Positions 53,458-61,133 are shown, counted from the stretch's first letter. The stretch is 64,000 nt of DNA from a virus (IMGVR_UViG_3300023548_000002:1-64000), one strand, 5' to 3'. Notes: a model not told the origin generated them from the letters alone. Program-made: numbers and translations.

Positions 53458-53943
53458 ATGATGGCAACCACAGAATTAAAAAAGCTCGAAGAATTAATTG
53501 AGCAAGACCCAAATAAAGTTGATTGGGAATGGATTTCAAAATATCAAGAACTATCCGAAGAATTTATTGAAAAATATTCCAATAAAATTTATTGGAGGGA
53601 AATTTCAAAGTATCAAAAATTATCAGAAGAATTTATTGAAAAACATTCTGACAAAGTTGATTGGTATTGGATTTCAATGCACCAAAAATTATCTGAAAAG
53701 TTTATTGAAAAGCATAAAGATAAAGTTGATTGGAAACGTATATCAATGAAACAAGAACTATCAGAAGAATTTATCGAAAAATATTCTGACAAAGTTGATT
53801 GGTATTGGATTTCAATAGTACAGAAATTATCCGAGGAATTTATTGAAAGGCATTCTAATAAAGTTAATTGGGAATGGTTTGTAAAACTTCAAAAATTATC
53901 TGAAGAATTCATTGAGAAACATTCTGATAAATTAACTAAATAA
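53458..53943 (+). CDS. 23-residue repeat protein, copy 3 (161 aa)
   Basis: Six repeats and a terminal half repeat. The cap (TELKKLEELIEQDPNKV) resembles those of the copies at 53955 and 55294. Positions after W read EW, RE, YW, KR, YW and EW; those after IS read KY, KY, MH, MK and IV. The sixth unit is irregular (WFVKLQ). It starts with two ATGs, 53458 or 53461. It is the first of four tandem copies after the terminator and probably has its own promoter in 53408-53457. Confidence 0.72.
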   Translation: MMATTELKKLEELIEQDPNKVDWEWISKYQELSEEFIEKYSNKIYWREISKYQKLSEEFIEKHSDKVDWYWISMHQKLSEKFIEKHKDKVDWKRISMKQELSEEFIEKYSDKVDWYWISIVQKLSEEFIERHSNKVNWEWFVKLQKLSEEFIEKHSDKLTK

Positions 53944-53954
53944 AAATAAAAGTT

Positions 53955-54782
53955 ATGAAAAAAGAAGAATTAACAAAGCTCGAAGAATTAATTGAGAAAG
54001 ACCCCAATAAAGTTAATTGGTATTGGATTTCAATTCACCAAGAATTATCCGAAGAGTTTATTGAAAAATACTCTGATAAAGTTGATTGGGAACGGATTTC
54101 AAAATATCAAAAATTATCTGAAAAATTTATTGAAAAGTATTCAGATAAAATTGATTGGTTTCTGATTTCAAAATACCAAAAATTATCTGAAAAATTTATT
54201 GAAAAGTATTCAGATAAAGTTGATTGGGAATGGATTTCAAAATATCAAAAATTATCGGAAGAATTTATTGAAAAGTATTCAGATAAAGTTGATTGGGAAT
54301 GGATTTCAAAATATCAAAAATTATCTGAAGAATTTATTGAAAAGCATAAAGATAAAGTTAGTTGGTATTATATTTCAATTCACCAAAAATTATCGGAAGA
54401 ATTTATTGAAAAACATAAAGATAGGGTTGATTGGTATTGGATTTCAGTTGAACAAAAATTATCCGAAAAATTCATTGAGAAACATTCTGATAAAGTTGAT
54501 TGGCATTGGATTTCAATATCCCAAGAATTATCTGAAAAATTTATTGAAAAGTATAAAGATAAAGTTGATTGGGAGCAGATTTCAATACACCAAAAATTAT
54601 CTGAAAAATTCATTGAAAAATACTCTGATAAAGTTGATTGGGAATGGATTTCAAAATATCAAAAATTATCGGAAGAATTTATTGAAAAGCATAAAGATAA
54701 AGTTAATTGGTACTGGATTTCAATTTGGCAAGAACTTTCTGAAGAATTTATTGAAAAGCATTCTGATAAATTAACTAAATAA
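53955..54782 (+). CDS. 23-residue repeat protein, copy 4, longest (275 aa)
   Basis: Eleven repeats plus terminal half repeat. Units four and five are identical over their variable pairs (EW, KY) and nearly so in DNA, showing recent unit duplication. The C-terminal unit (YWISIWQELSEEFIEKHSDK) is the same as that of the copy at 55294, with almost identical DNA. The spacer before it (AAATAAAAGTT) matches the family spacer. It would make the longest solenoid of the set. Confidence 0.74.
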   Translation: MKKEELTKLEELIEKDPNKVNWYWISIHQELSEEFIEKYSDKVDWERISKYQKLSEKFIEKYSDKIDWFLISKYQKLSEKFIEKYSDKVDWEWISKYQKLSEEFIEKYSDKVDWEWISKYQKLSEEFIEKHKDKVSWYYISIHQKLSEEFIEKHKDRVDWYWISVEQKLSEKFIEKHSDKVDWHWISISQELSEKFIEKYKDKVDWEQISIHQKLSEKFIEKYSDKVDWEWISKYQKLSEEFIEKHKDKVNWYWISIWQELSEEFIEKHSDKLTK

Positions 54783-54793
54783 AAATAAAAGCT

Positions 54794-55279
54794 ATGAAAA
54801 CAACAGAATTAACAAAGCTCGAAGAATTTATTGAGAAATACCCCAATATAGTTAATTGGAGTGAAATTTCAAAATACCAAGAATTATCTGAAAAATTCAT
54901 TGAAAAGTATTCTGATAAAGTTGATTGGAAATGGATTTCAAAATACCAAGACTTATCTGAAAAATTTATTGAGAAACATTCTGATAAAGTCGATTGGAAA
55001 CAGATTTCAATCTACCAAGAATTATCTGAAGAATTCATTGAAAAACATTCTGATAAACTTGATTGGGGACAGATTTCAGTCTACCAGAAATTATCTGAAA
55101 AATTCATTGAAAAGTATTCCGATAAAGTTGATTGGATTTGGATTTCAATTTACCAGAAACTATCTGAAAAATTCATTGAAAAGTATTCCGATAAAGTTAA
55201 TTGGATTTGGATTTCAATTTACCAGAAACTATCTGAAAAATTCATTGAGAAACATTCTGATAAATTAACTAAATTTTAA
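54794..55279 (+). CDS. 23-residue repeat protein, copy 5 (161 aa)
   Basis: Six repeats. The last two full units carry IW/IY in the variable sites and differ by one residue. The cap (MKTTELTKLEEFIEKYPNIV) matches the copy at 47747. It ends KHSDKLTKF. Spacing to its neighbours is 11 and 14 nt. It is shorter than copy 4 but lies in the same presumed transcript. Confidence 0.73.
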   Translation: MKTTELTKLEEFIEKYPNIVNWSEISKYQELSEKFIEKYSDKVDWKWISKYQDLSEKFIEKHSDKVDWKQISIYQELSEEFIEKHSDKLDWGQISVYQKLSEKFIEKYSDKVDWIWISIYQKLSEKFIEKYSDKVNWIWISIYQKLSEKFIEKHSDKLTKF

Positions 55280-55293
55280 TAAAAATAAAAGCT

Positions 55294-55914
55294 ATGAAAA
55301 AAGAAGAATTAACAAAGCTCGAAGAATTAATTGAGAAAGACCCCAATATAGTTGATTGGAGTGAAATTTCAAAATACCAAAAATTATCTGAAGAATTTAT
55401 TGAAAAGCATTCTGATAAAGTTGATTGGGAATGGATTTCAAAATTCCAAGAATTATCTGAAGAGTTCATTGAAAAGCATTCTGATAAAGTTGATTGGAGT
55501 AAAATTTCTGAATACCAAAAATTATCTGAAGAATTTATTGAAAAACATAAAGATAGGGTTGATTGGTATTGGATTTCAGTTGAACAAAAATTATCCGAAA
55601 AATTCATTGAGAAACATTCTGATAAAGTTGATTGGCATTGGATTTCAGTTGAACAAAAATTATCCGAAAAATTCATTGAGAAACATTCTGATAAAGTTGA
55701 TTGGCATTGGATTTCAATATCCCAAGAATTATCTGAAAAATTTATTGAAAAGTATTCAGATAAAGTTGATTGGGAGCAGATTTCAAAATATCAAAAATTA
55801 TCGGAAGAATTTATTGAAAAGCATAAAGATAAAGTTAATTGGTACTGGATTTCAATTTGGCAAGAACTTTCTGAAGAATTTATTGAAAAGCATTCCGATA
55901 AATTAACTAAATAA
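55294..55914 (+). CDS. 23-residue repeat protein, copy 6 (206 aa)
   Basis: Eight repeats. The units DRVDWYWISVEQ and DKVDWHWISISQ also occur in the copy at 53955, with near-identical DNA, and the HWIS unit is duplicated here. The end (NWYWISIWQELSEEFIEKHS) matches copy 4. This points to exchange of whole units between paralogues. Last repeat gene of the cluster; the next gene begins after the same AAAAATAAAAGCT spacer. Confidence 0.73.
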   Translation: MKKEELTKLEELIEKDPNIVDWSEISKYQKLSEEFIEKHSDKVDWEWISKFQELSEEFIEKHSDKVDWSKISEYQKLSEEFIEKHKDRVDWYWISVEQKLSEKFIEKHSDKVDWHWISVEQKLSEKFIEKHSDKVDWHWISISQELSEKFIEKYSDKVDWEQISKYQKLSEEFIEKHKDKVNWYWISIWQELSEEFIEKHSDKLTK

Positions 55915-55925
55915 AAATAAAAGCT

Positions 55926-56234
55926 ATGAAAAAAATTAAAGTTGACCCTGACAAAGTTATTAAAATCGAGCCAAGAATGATTAAAGAGAATTTCGCCAAT
56001 ACAAAAAAAGCTATGAAAACAATTAAATTAAAAACTGAAAAAGATGTTAAGAAATTCCTAAACTCAAACGAGTTAGGATTTAACAAGAATAACGTAATTA
56101 TAAATGGAATTAAACCCATTCTTGGATTTAATGTATCGAATAAGCACATAACATATTATAGTTCCGAAAAGCAAGCAACACAAGTATTAACTTCCCGTAA
56201 TGGGTATTTTATTTTAGAGAATTATGAAATTTGA
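55926..56234 (+). CDS. Small basic protein, unknown (102 aa; start could be 56013)
   Basis: A Lys-rich protein with LKTEKDVKKFLNSNELGFNK and a beta-rich end NKHITYYSSEKQATQVLTSR. Two starts are plausible: the ATG at 55926, which follows the family spacer AAAATAAAAGCT, and one at 56013, which follows AAAAAAAGCT, also like the spacer. The longer form adds a basic N-terminal arm. It overlaps the next gene by 11 nt. Confidence 0.5.
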   Translation: MKKIKVDPDKVIKIEPRMIKENFANTKKAMKTIKLKTEKDVKKFLNSNELGFNKNNVIINGIKPILGFNVSNKHITYYSSEKQATQVLTSRNGYFILENYEI

Positions 56235-56580
56235 TGAAATAAGTTTTCCTTTGTATATTGATAAGAAGGAACCTGAAATTATACGAGACAGTAAACATAA
56301 TATCTTCCTAAAACTACCAAGTAATTATGGAGACATTGCATTTGATATTATGTCTTTCTTTAATCTAAGAAAAGAGTGGATAGATGGTGAAAGAATTTCA
56401 ATGATTGACTCCATAGATAAAGAACAAGTATTAAGAGACGAATATAAATATCATTTACTTGGATACAAATCTTATAATGACTTTAAATTAAAAGAAGGGA
56501 AAGATTTAGTTCCTTGTAAAAGCTGTGGAGTATATTATTGGAAAGACTGCCACCCTAATTGTGATTGTGAATTAAGCTAA
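56224..56580 (+). CDS. Small protein with C-terminal zinc-binding cysteines (118 aa)
   Basis: Two-thirds of the protein is a mixed fold; the end is LVPCKSCGVYYWKDCHPNCD followed by CELS, with CxxC ... C...C.C spacing for zinc. The first part includes NYGDIAFDIMSFFNLRKEWI. No family is recognised. It overlaps the upstream gene. The 155 nt after it hold no convincing gene. Confidence 0.55.
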   Translation: MKFDEISFPLYIDKKEPEIIRDSKHNIFLKLPSNYGDIAFDIMSFFNLRKEWIDGERISMIDSIDKEQVLRDEYKYHLLGYKSYNDFKLKEGKDLVPCKSCGVYYWKDCHPNCDCELS

Positions 56581-56735
56581 AAATTTTAATTAAGACTTAT
56601 AGAGAAAATAATAGGGAAAGAACAATATTCTTGGAGAAGAATGCAAAAATTATATGCTTACTTGGAAATAATAACAAGGAACTTAGAATTCTCATAATAT
56701 TTAACTTATTTTTAACTTATTAAAACTTACAAGTT

Positions 56736-56876
56736 ATGTTAAATAAAAGATTGTTAAAACGGATAGAAGAAATATTTCAAGAAAAATTACAAGTTAAAAC
56801 AGGTTGGGGAAGGAATGAAATATTAGAATTATACTACCAATCTGTAAATGAAGCTTTAATGGAATTATTAGAATAA
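56736..56876 (+). CDS. Small conserved helical protein (46 aa)
   Basis: MLNKRLLKRIEEIFQEKLQV followed by KTGWGRNEILELYYQSVNEA: the KTGWGRNE phrase is one I recall from small phage proteins of Bacteroidota hosts. It should be two helices. It starts at an ATG after AACTTACAAGTT and lies 16 nt before the next gene. Function unknown. Confidence 0.55.
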   Translation: MLNKRLLKRIEEIFQEKLQVKTGWGRNEILELYYQSVNEALMELLE

Positions 56877-56892
56877 CTAAAACTAACTAATT

Positions 56893-57093
56893 ATGTTATC
56901 ACAAGATTATACACTATGTACTGGATGTCCCTTAAAAGATAACTGTGAAAGATATGTATCTTATGAACATTTATCTAAGCAAAAAGATATGATGTATATA
57001 GTCGTCTCTGTATTTATGGATATTCCTTACGATGAAAAAAGAGGAGAGTGTGAGTATTTAATTCCTATAAAAAATAAGAATAACACGTCTTAA
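56893..57093 (+). CDS. Small cysteine-cluster protein (66 aa)
   Basis: TLCTGCPLKDNCERYVSYEH gives C..C ... C within the first 20 residues, and KRGECEYLIPIK a fourth cysteine, enough for one zinc or iron-sulphur site. Such short proteins accompany replication genes in many phages of this type. Function unknown. Confidence 0.55.
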   Translation: MLSQDYTLCTGCPLKDNCERYVSYEHLSKQKDMMYIVVSVFMDIPYDEKRGECEYLIPIKNKNNTS

Positions 57094-57136
57094 AATATAA
57101 AAAGCTAATAGTTATTAACAAATTAACCGAGTAATT

Positions 57137-57313
57137 ATGGACAGTAATACATTCAAAGAGCTTAATCCTATTGGAACAGAAGTAGCATATCACGGTAGAG
57201 ATATTAAAATTATTTCTTACACTACTGACGGATATGCTATTATTTTGGATTATGCTACAGATGAAGAGAGAGTAATTTCTATTGAAGAATTAATAGAACA
57301 AAACTATGATTAA
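57137..57313 (+). CDS. Small protein, unknown (58 aa)
   Basis: From an ATG at 57137: MDSNTFKELNPIGTEVAYHG, then RDIKIISYTTDGYAIILDYA and a helical end. The beta-rich middle suggests a small barrel. It overlaps the start of the membrane peptide gene by 8 nt. No family is recognised. Confidence 0.55.
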   Translation: MDSNTFKELNPIGTEVAYHGRDIKIISYTTDGYAIILDYATDEERVISIEELIEQNYD

Positions 57314-57437
57314 TTTCTTTTCAATTATTTTTATTCCTACGGTAGTAATAACATTAATGCTGTTATTACTATGGGAATACATTAAATATAAATGGAATAC
57401 AAATGACGAAACCACACGTAACAAAAGAAGAACTTGA
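57306..57437 (+). CDS. Small single-pass membrane peptide (43 aa)
   Basis: MINFFSIIFIPTVVITLMLL then LLWEYIKYKW and a basic C-terminus: one membrane helix of about 22 residues with a charged cytoplasmic tail. It overlaps both neighbours (8 and 35 nt), typical of compact phage arrangement. It may be a small inner-membrane regulator or inhibitor. Confidence 0.5.
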   Translation: MINFFSIIFIPTVVITLMLLLLWEYIKYKWNTNDETTRNKRRT

Positions 57438-57639
57438 GCGTTTTGAGAAGTTAAAAAAGAAATATGACCTTCCTGTATTAAATCAATTAATAGATGATTA
57501 TTTAGAAGGTAAAGATTATGGGAAGAATATCTTTATTATTCTTTATCAAGGAGTATCCTGGTATGATATAATGTCTATTTCTAAAGATTTCTCATATTGG
57601 TGGAGATTAAGTTATGATTTTGCAAAAGAAACATTATGA
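57403..57639 (+). CDS. Small helical protein, unknown (78 aa)
   Basis: A charged, mostly helical protein (VTKEELERFEKLKKKYDLPV), ending in an aromatic section DFSYWWRLSYDFAKETL. The start overlaps the membrane peptide gene, and the stop overlaps the next start as ATGA. Function unknown. Confidence 0.52.
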   Translation: MTKPHVTKEELERFEKLKKKYDLPVLNQLIDDYLEGKDYGKNIFIILYQGVSWYDIMSISKDFSYWWRLSYDFAKETL

Positions 57640-57794
57640 CTATACTTGGAAAATATAAAGCGTACTTAAACTTCTTAAAAGCGGTCAATTTCCTTAAAAG
57701 AAAATATACAAATAATATATATCTAATTGAAACCAAGAAAAATCATGACATTTATTTACAATTCGGAATATGTTATTCCAGTAAGTTACTTTAA
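57636..57794 (+). CDS. Small basic protein, low confidence (52 aa)
   Basis: MTILGKYKAYLNFLKAVNFL, then KRKYTNNIYLIETKKNHDIY: a basic, helical stretch. Its ATG overlaps the upstream stop by 4 nt, which is how neighbouring genes are joined here, but it overlaps the next gene by about 50 nt. Real gene or chance frame; no family is recognised. Confidence 0.4.
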   Translation: MTILGKYKAYLNFLKAVNFLKRKYTNNIYLIETKKNHDIYLQFGICYSSKLL

Positions 57795-58056
57795 TGATAC
57801 TGTAACATACACTTCCGATATAATTACGAAAAAACAATTTGAAGAAACAAAAATAAGTGAATTAAGAGACTATGACACTAAGAAAAAACTTAATAAAACT
57901 CAACAAAAAGCTCTAAAAATATATTTAGATTACATAAACCTATTAAGTTTCTTAGAAGATGATGTACTTATTCATACAACATTAAGGAAAGTATTGGAGT
58001 ATCAACAAGACCAAAAATTTTCAAGAGTAATTGATTATATTTTAGAAAGATTATAG
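57745..58056 (+). CDS. Small protein, unknown (103 aa)
   Basis: From the ATG at 57745 (MTFIYNSEYVIPVSYFNDTV); an upstream TTG at 57727 is less likely. The second half is helical (KTQQKALKIYLDYINLLSFL). Beyond its TAG stop the same frame stays open for 25 codons that look like part of a different protein. No family is recognised. Confidence 0.55.
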   Translation: MTFIYNSEYVIPVSYFNDTVTYTSDIITKKQFEETKISELRDYDTKKKLNKTQQKALKIYLDYINLLSFLEDDVLIHTTLRKVLEYQQDQKFSRVIDYILERL

Positions 58057-58179
58057 TATGAAAAAGAAACATTAATATTGTCTGAAATTGCTAAATTAGC
58101 TAAAGAAGTAGAGTTTAAAATTTCAATAAAATAGAAATGACAAAAGTTAATTATTATTCAGGTAAAGATGATAGCTAAT
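58057..58179 (+). pseudogene. Decayed fragment of a small phage protein gene
   Basis: After the TAG of the 103-aa gene the same frame reads ETLILSEIAKLAKEVEF before the next stop, and a second frame from the ATG at 58138 reads KVNYYSGKDDS. These match, in order, the (E)IAKLAKEKGF ... YY..GKDD pattern of a small protein common in Bacteroidota phages, but with the middle lost and the frame broken. The next gene starts inside the remnant. I infer deletion and decay. Confidence 0.4.
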
Positions 58180-58743
58180 CATTTAAAAAAACATTACTTC
58201 CCTCTTCTTGTTAAAGATATTAATGCAAATAGATTAACAAAACAAGAGGCAGTAATGAAGCTTAAAGAGGTAATGACAGACTTAAAATTATCAGAACCTC
58301 AACGGAGACAATTAATTTACTCTTTTAAAACGGAAATAGGAATTCCTGTGCCTTTACAGAATACTCACAAGTATAAGTTTAAACATACAGGAGAAAAACT
58401 CTCAGATGTAAAAGAAAAGATATTAAAAGAACTACCAAAAGAAAAAGTAATTCAAATAATTGATAAAGCTATATTTACCCATGGAATTGATAAAGTTAAA
58501 AAAGCCTCCAAATTAACAGATGATGAATTAATTAAAATAGTGGGACTTGAAGCATACAAAGAGTATGTATATGTCTCTAAAAATCAAACAAATGAGTGGG
58601 AGAAACTAAAAACCACTTGGTTATATAATAATCAACTTCACACGAGAGTAAAGACTATCTTTAATCTCTATGAAGAAGGAATAATTGATTACGCACGTTT
58701 TAAAAAACTTATTTTAAAAATAGCTTATGAGTACTCTAATTGA
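58168..58743 (+). CDS. Helical protein, unknown (191 aa)
   Basis: Mostly helical and strongly basic: ANRLTKQEAVMKLKEVMTDL near the start, KVIQIIDKAIFTHGIDKVKK in the middle, and a C-terminal helical bundle. It has a DNA- or RNA-binding look but no named motif. It overlaps the membrane/zinc protein by 17 nt. Function unknown. Confidence 0.6.
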   Translation: MIANHLKKHYFPLLVKDINANRLTKQEAVMKLKEVMTDLKLSEPQRRQLIYSFKTEIGIPVPLQNTHKYKFKHTGEKLSDVKEKILKELPKEKVIQIIDKAIFTHGIDKVKKASKLTDDELIKIVGLEAYKEYVYVSKNQTNEWEKLKTTWLYNNQLHTRVKTIFNLYEEGIIDYARFKKLILKIAYEYSN

Positions 58744-58912
58744 TTTATTATTATTAGGACTGATTGCACTTCTTGCTTTCGTGGCAGGAGCTATTGTCTT
58801 AAAACTTTATTCAAATACATTGAACAAAGGTCATTGCACTTGTGAATCCCCACATTTTATTAAAAACTCAAATAACAAATGGATATGCACGATTTGCGGG
58901 AAAACCCTTTAG
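58727..58912 (+). CDS. Small membrane protein with zinc-ribbon tail (61 aa)
   Basis: One membrane helix (LLLLGLIALLAFVAGAIVL) is followed by HCTCESPHFIKNSNNKWICT and ICGKTL, a CxC ... CxxC zinc ribbon. The same CxC-x-SPH ... CxxC arrangement appears in the gene at 60936. The overlaps with both neighbours support a real gene. It may tether a small zinc domain to the inner membrane. Confidence 0.6.
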   Translation: MSTLIDLLLLGLIALLAFVAGAIVLKLYSNTLNKGHCTCESPHFIKNSNNKWICTICGKTL

Positions 58913-59244
58913 TAAAAGATACTAAACAATTTATAGAAGAACTTATGAATAGATGGGAAAAGAAACAGAAGGAGTATCATTCATTTCTTAATCCTTACTA
59001 TTCGTTTGAACAAGCTACAGAAATATCTTTTCATGATATTAGAGAAAAAGTCCTATGGGAATACCTTACTAAACATCTGCAATCTCTAAAAGAGATGGTA
59101 AGAGCCTGTGAGTTTCCTATGGGGGACATTACTGATGAAAAAATAGATGAAAAGATAGGAGATATTGTCCTATATCTCTTTATTTTAAGAGGAATGTTAA
59201 TAGACCACATTAAACTTGACAACAATGAACAAAAAGATAATTGA
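58879..59244 (+). CDS. Helical protein, possibly of the MazG-like/nucleotide-hydrolase style (121 aa)
   Basis: Helical, with ELMNRWEKKQKEYHSFLNPY and, near the end, ITDEKIDEKIGDIVLYLFIL, which resembles the D-x-x-x-Y-L helices of small all-alpha nucleotide pyrophosphohydrolases (MazG, DUF1599). Metal-binding EExxE motifs are not clear. The call is weak. It would remove unusual or excess nucleotides near replication genes. The start overlaps the upstream zinc protein by 34 nt. Confidence 0.48.
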   Translation: MDMHDLRENPLVKDTKQFIEELMNRWEKKQKEYHSFLNPYYSFEQATEISFHDIREKVLWEYLTKHLQSLKEMVRACEFPMGDITDEKIDEKIGDIVLYLFILRGMLIDHIKLDNNEQKDN

Positions 59245-59944
59245 ATTTCTAAATTATTATGCAGAAGGAACAGAAAGTGAAATTCCTATTCTTTTCTCTA
59301 TTGATGCACAGAAAGAACATGGGATGGTAGATATGCAAGAAAATTGTTCTATCTTAGAGCTACGGGCTATTCATTTCCCTACCTCGTATTTATCTGTCAT
59401 AAAAATTCTCGCTATCCTTGCTCCTATTGTGGAAATGGAGAAATTATGGGAATTTGATGATGAATATGTAGAAATATTTGGAAATGGTAGTAATAGGAAT
59501 GTTATACAACTTTTGGAGCATCATTATAATACTAATCTCCATAAATTTGCAGACTTTACAGACGCTAAACTTCGCATGATAACTTTAACTTACTTAAAAT
59601 TAGCATTGATGAAAGGAGTTCCCTACGAAGGATTATATATTGTATTTACTAATTTATATAGTGGGGCTGCCTTACAAACACCTTTAAACTTTTTAATGAT
59701 GCTTACTAACTTTGGAGTGTCTCATAATCCCATTTCAGCATTAGATGCTTTTGGGATAATGGACAAGAATGACGCTCTTTCTGCAGATAAAACTGATGCT
59801 ACTCTAAGAGAGGTTAGCAAAAGTAACTGCGATGAGGTAAGAAGAATTACAAAATACTTGCTTATTAATTCTCCTCTTATCACTAAAGAAATGATTAAAA
59901 ACAATAAATTAATATTAAATAAATTCATTGAGAAATATGCTTAA
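59225..59944 (+). CDS. Conserved-type protein, unknown (239 aa)
   Basis: From the ATG at 59225 (MNKKIIEFLNYYAEGTESEI); the upstream TTG is unlikely. A mostly helical protein with FDDEYVEIFGNGSNRNVIQL and ALMKGVPYEGLYIVFTNLYS. No catalytic motif is seen. Its place among early genes near DNA polymerase suggests a replication or takeover role. The stop overlaps the next start by 8 nt. Confidence 0.6.
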   Translation: MNKKIIEFLNYYAEGTESEIPILFSIDAQKEHGMVDMQENCSILELRAIHFPTSYLSVIKILAILAPIVEMEKLWEFDDEYVEIFGNGSNRNVIQLLEHHYNTNLHKFADFTDAKLRMITLTYLKLALMKGVPYEGLYIVFTNLYSGAALQTPLNFLMMLTNFGVSHNPISALDAFGIMDKNDALSADKTDATLREVSKSNCDEVRRITKYLLINSPLITKEMIKNNKLILNKFIEKYA

Positions 59945-60440
59945 CGTAAATTTAACAGGAAAGCCAGGAGCGACTTTCACAAGATTGAGAAATAAAATGT
60001 TGGTGACTTTTCTTAAGAAAGCATTACCTGATAAAGATGTATATTTAGTAGGAAATATTAATAGTCCCATTATTGTAATAAAAACAGATGATGGGGGATT
60101 TTTCAGACCATTAGTATATGTTAAGAATTTCTACTTGTACTTTTTAAACAGTGATGATGCAGAAAAAGAATTATTTCAAATAAAACTTGAGAAAGTTCCA
60201 TCTGCTACAGAGCTTGAAGCATTTGTAATGCACTGTGAACAATATAGAGCATCTGTATATACAGTAGCATATCAAGTAGGAAATACCCTCTTCTATTTGG
60301 GGTGGGGGAATAGTAAGAAAGAACTTATATTAACTTCATCTATGCCTAAGTTCTTTTTTACCGAAAAATCAATGATAAAAGAGAAAGAAAGATATGAAGA
60401 GACTATTACAGAAACTGAAAACGTTGGTAGTGAAGAATAA
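59937..60440 (+). CDS. Unknown early protein (167 aa)
   Basis: The ATG at 59937 gives MLNVNLTGKPGATFTRLRNK; it is preferred over a TTG at 59928. The fold looks mixed alpha/beta (DVYLVGNINSPIIVIKTDDG, YRASVYTVAYQVGNTLFYLG). The last 25 residues are Glu-rich. It overlaps the next gene by 47 nt. No family is recognised. Confidence 0.55.
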   Translation: MLNVNLTGKPGATFTRLRNKMLVTFLKKALPDKDVYLVGNINSPIIVIKTDDGGFFRPLVYVKNFYLYFLNSDDAEKELFQIKLEKVPSATELEAFVMHCEQYRASVYTVAYQVGNTLFYLGWGNSKKELILTSSMPKFFFTEKSMIKEKERYEETITETENVGSEE

Positions 60441-60732
60441 ATCTTCCTACACCTTGACAGTGAATTTCGTAAATGCTTTAAAAATTATACTTGGTACCCA
60501 CTTTAAAGAAGTAAAAGAGGTAGATGATTTTACTAAGGTAGCAATCTTTGATGATTTAGGGGATACGTATAAAGTATTTTATGACAAAGAATATAAGATA
60601 ACAAAAATACTTATCCCTGATAAAGTTGAAGATGTTCTTGTAAAATTAAATATTTACGAAGAGAAAGAAATAGCGGATTATTTACAATTATTAGAAGAAT
60701 CTTATGAACAATTCCAAAACATTGACATCTGA
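60394..60732 (+). CDS. Unknown small protein (112 aa)
   Basis: A basic N-terminus (MKRLLQKLKTLVVKNKSSYT) precedes a beta-rich core (TKVAIFDDLGDTYKVFYDKE) and an acidic helix at the end. It starts within the upstream gene and overlaps the next one by 29 nt. Function unknown. Confidence 0.52.
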   Translation: MKRLLQKLKTLVVKNKSSYTLTVNFVNALKIILGTHFKEVKEVDDFTKVAIFDDLGDTYKVFYDKEYKITKILIPDKVEDVLVKLNIYEEKEIADYLQLLEESYEQFQNIDI

Positions 60733-60967
60733 TACACTGGTATGCATTGCTGTAATATCCCTCTTTTTTACTTTCGGCTATACAGTTGGAAGATTAGAAC
60801 AAGAGAAAAATGATAATGATAAATTATCTAACATGAAGGATAGTCTTATGAAACTAAAAGAGCGTAACTTTTTCCTACAAAATACTGTTAATGAATACAT
60901 TAGAAATATGGTAAATCAACCAGAAATTAACTATGATGCCTTCGTTGAACCAGAACAGCTCAATTAA
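60704..60967 (+). CDS. Small membrane-anchored coiled-coil protein (87 aa)
   Basis: One membrane helix (SDTLVCIAVISLFFTFGYTV) is followed by a coiled-coil stretch rich in Lys/Asp/Asn (EKNDNDKLSNMKDSLMKLKE). This layout resembles small inner-membrane spanin subunits, but it is in the early block, away from the presumed lysis genes, so a membrane anchor for the replication complex is also possible. Confidence 0.55.
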   Translation: MNNSKTLTSDTLVCIAVISLFFTFGYTVGRLEQEKNDNDKLSNMKDSLMKLKERNFFLQNTVNEYIRNMVNQPEINYDAFVEPEQLN

Positions 60968-61133
60968 TAGTAACTGCAAATGTATTTCTCCCCATATTGT
61001 ATTAGTGGATATTACAGAAAATGTGTATCTTTGTGTCAAATGTCACAACTTGTATGATACAAAGAATAACTACACAGGAAGAAGCTCAGAAATTATTAAG
61101 AGACTTAAATTCTACTTCCTCTATTCAATTTGA
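60936..61133 (+). CDS. Small zinc-ribbon protein overlapping DNA polymerase start (65 aa)
   Basis: NCKCISPHIVLVDITENVYL then CVKCHNLYD gives the same CxC-x-SPH ... CxxC pattern as the gene at 58727, but without a membrane helix. The start is the second of two ATGs (60933, 60936). It overlaps the polymerase start by up to 80 nt, long but possible. Shared motifs with the other gene support it as real. Confidence 0.5.
   Translation: MPSLNQNSSINSNCKCISPHIVLVDITENVYLCVKCHNLYDTKNNYTGRSSEIIKRLKFYFLYSI

Noticed and set aside
54380-55676. Minus-strand serine/cysteine-rich frames over the repeat genes (54380-54613, 55269-55676)
   Set aside because: Antisense shadows of the repeat units (NFSDNFW reads opposite to the LSE-FIE part).
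47115-55914. CRISPR-like array
   Set aside because: The 69-bp periodicity is coding, in frame and diverged, with no constant repeat and unique spacer pattern.
47115-55914. Diversity-generating retroelement for the variable repeat sites
   Set aside because: No reverse transcriptase gene is present in the window and no template repeat with adenine-biased mismatches was found.
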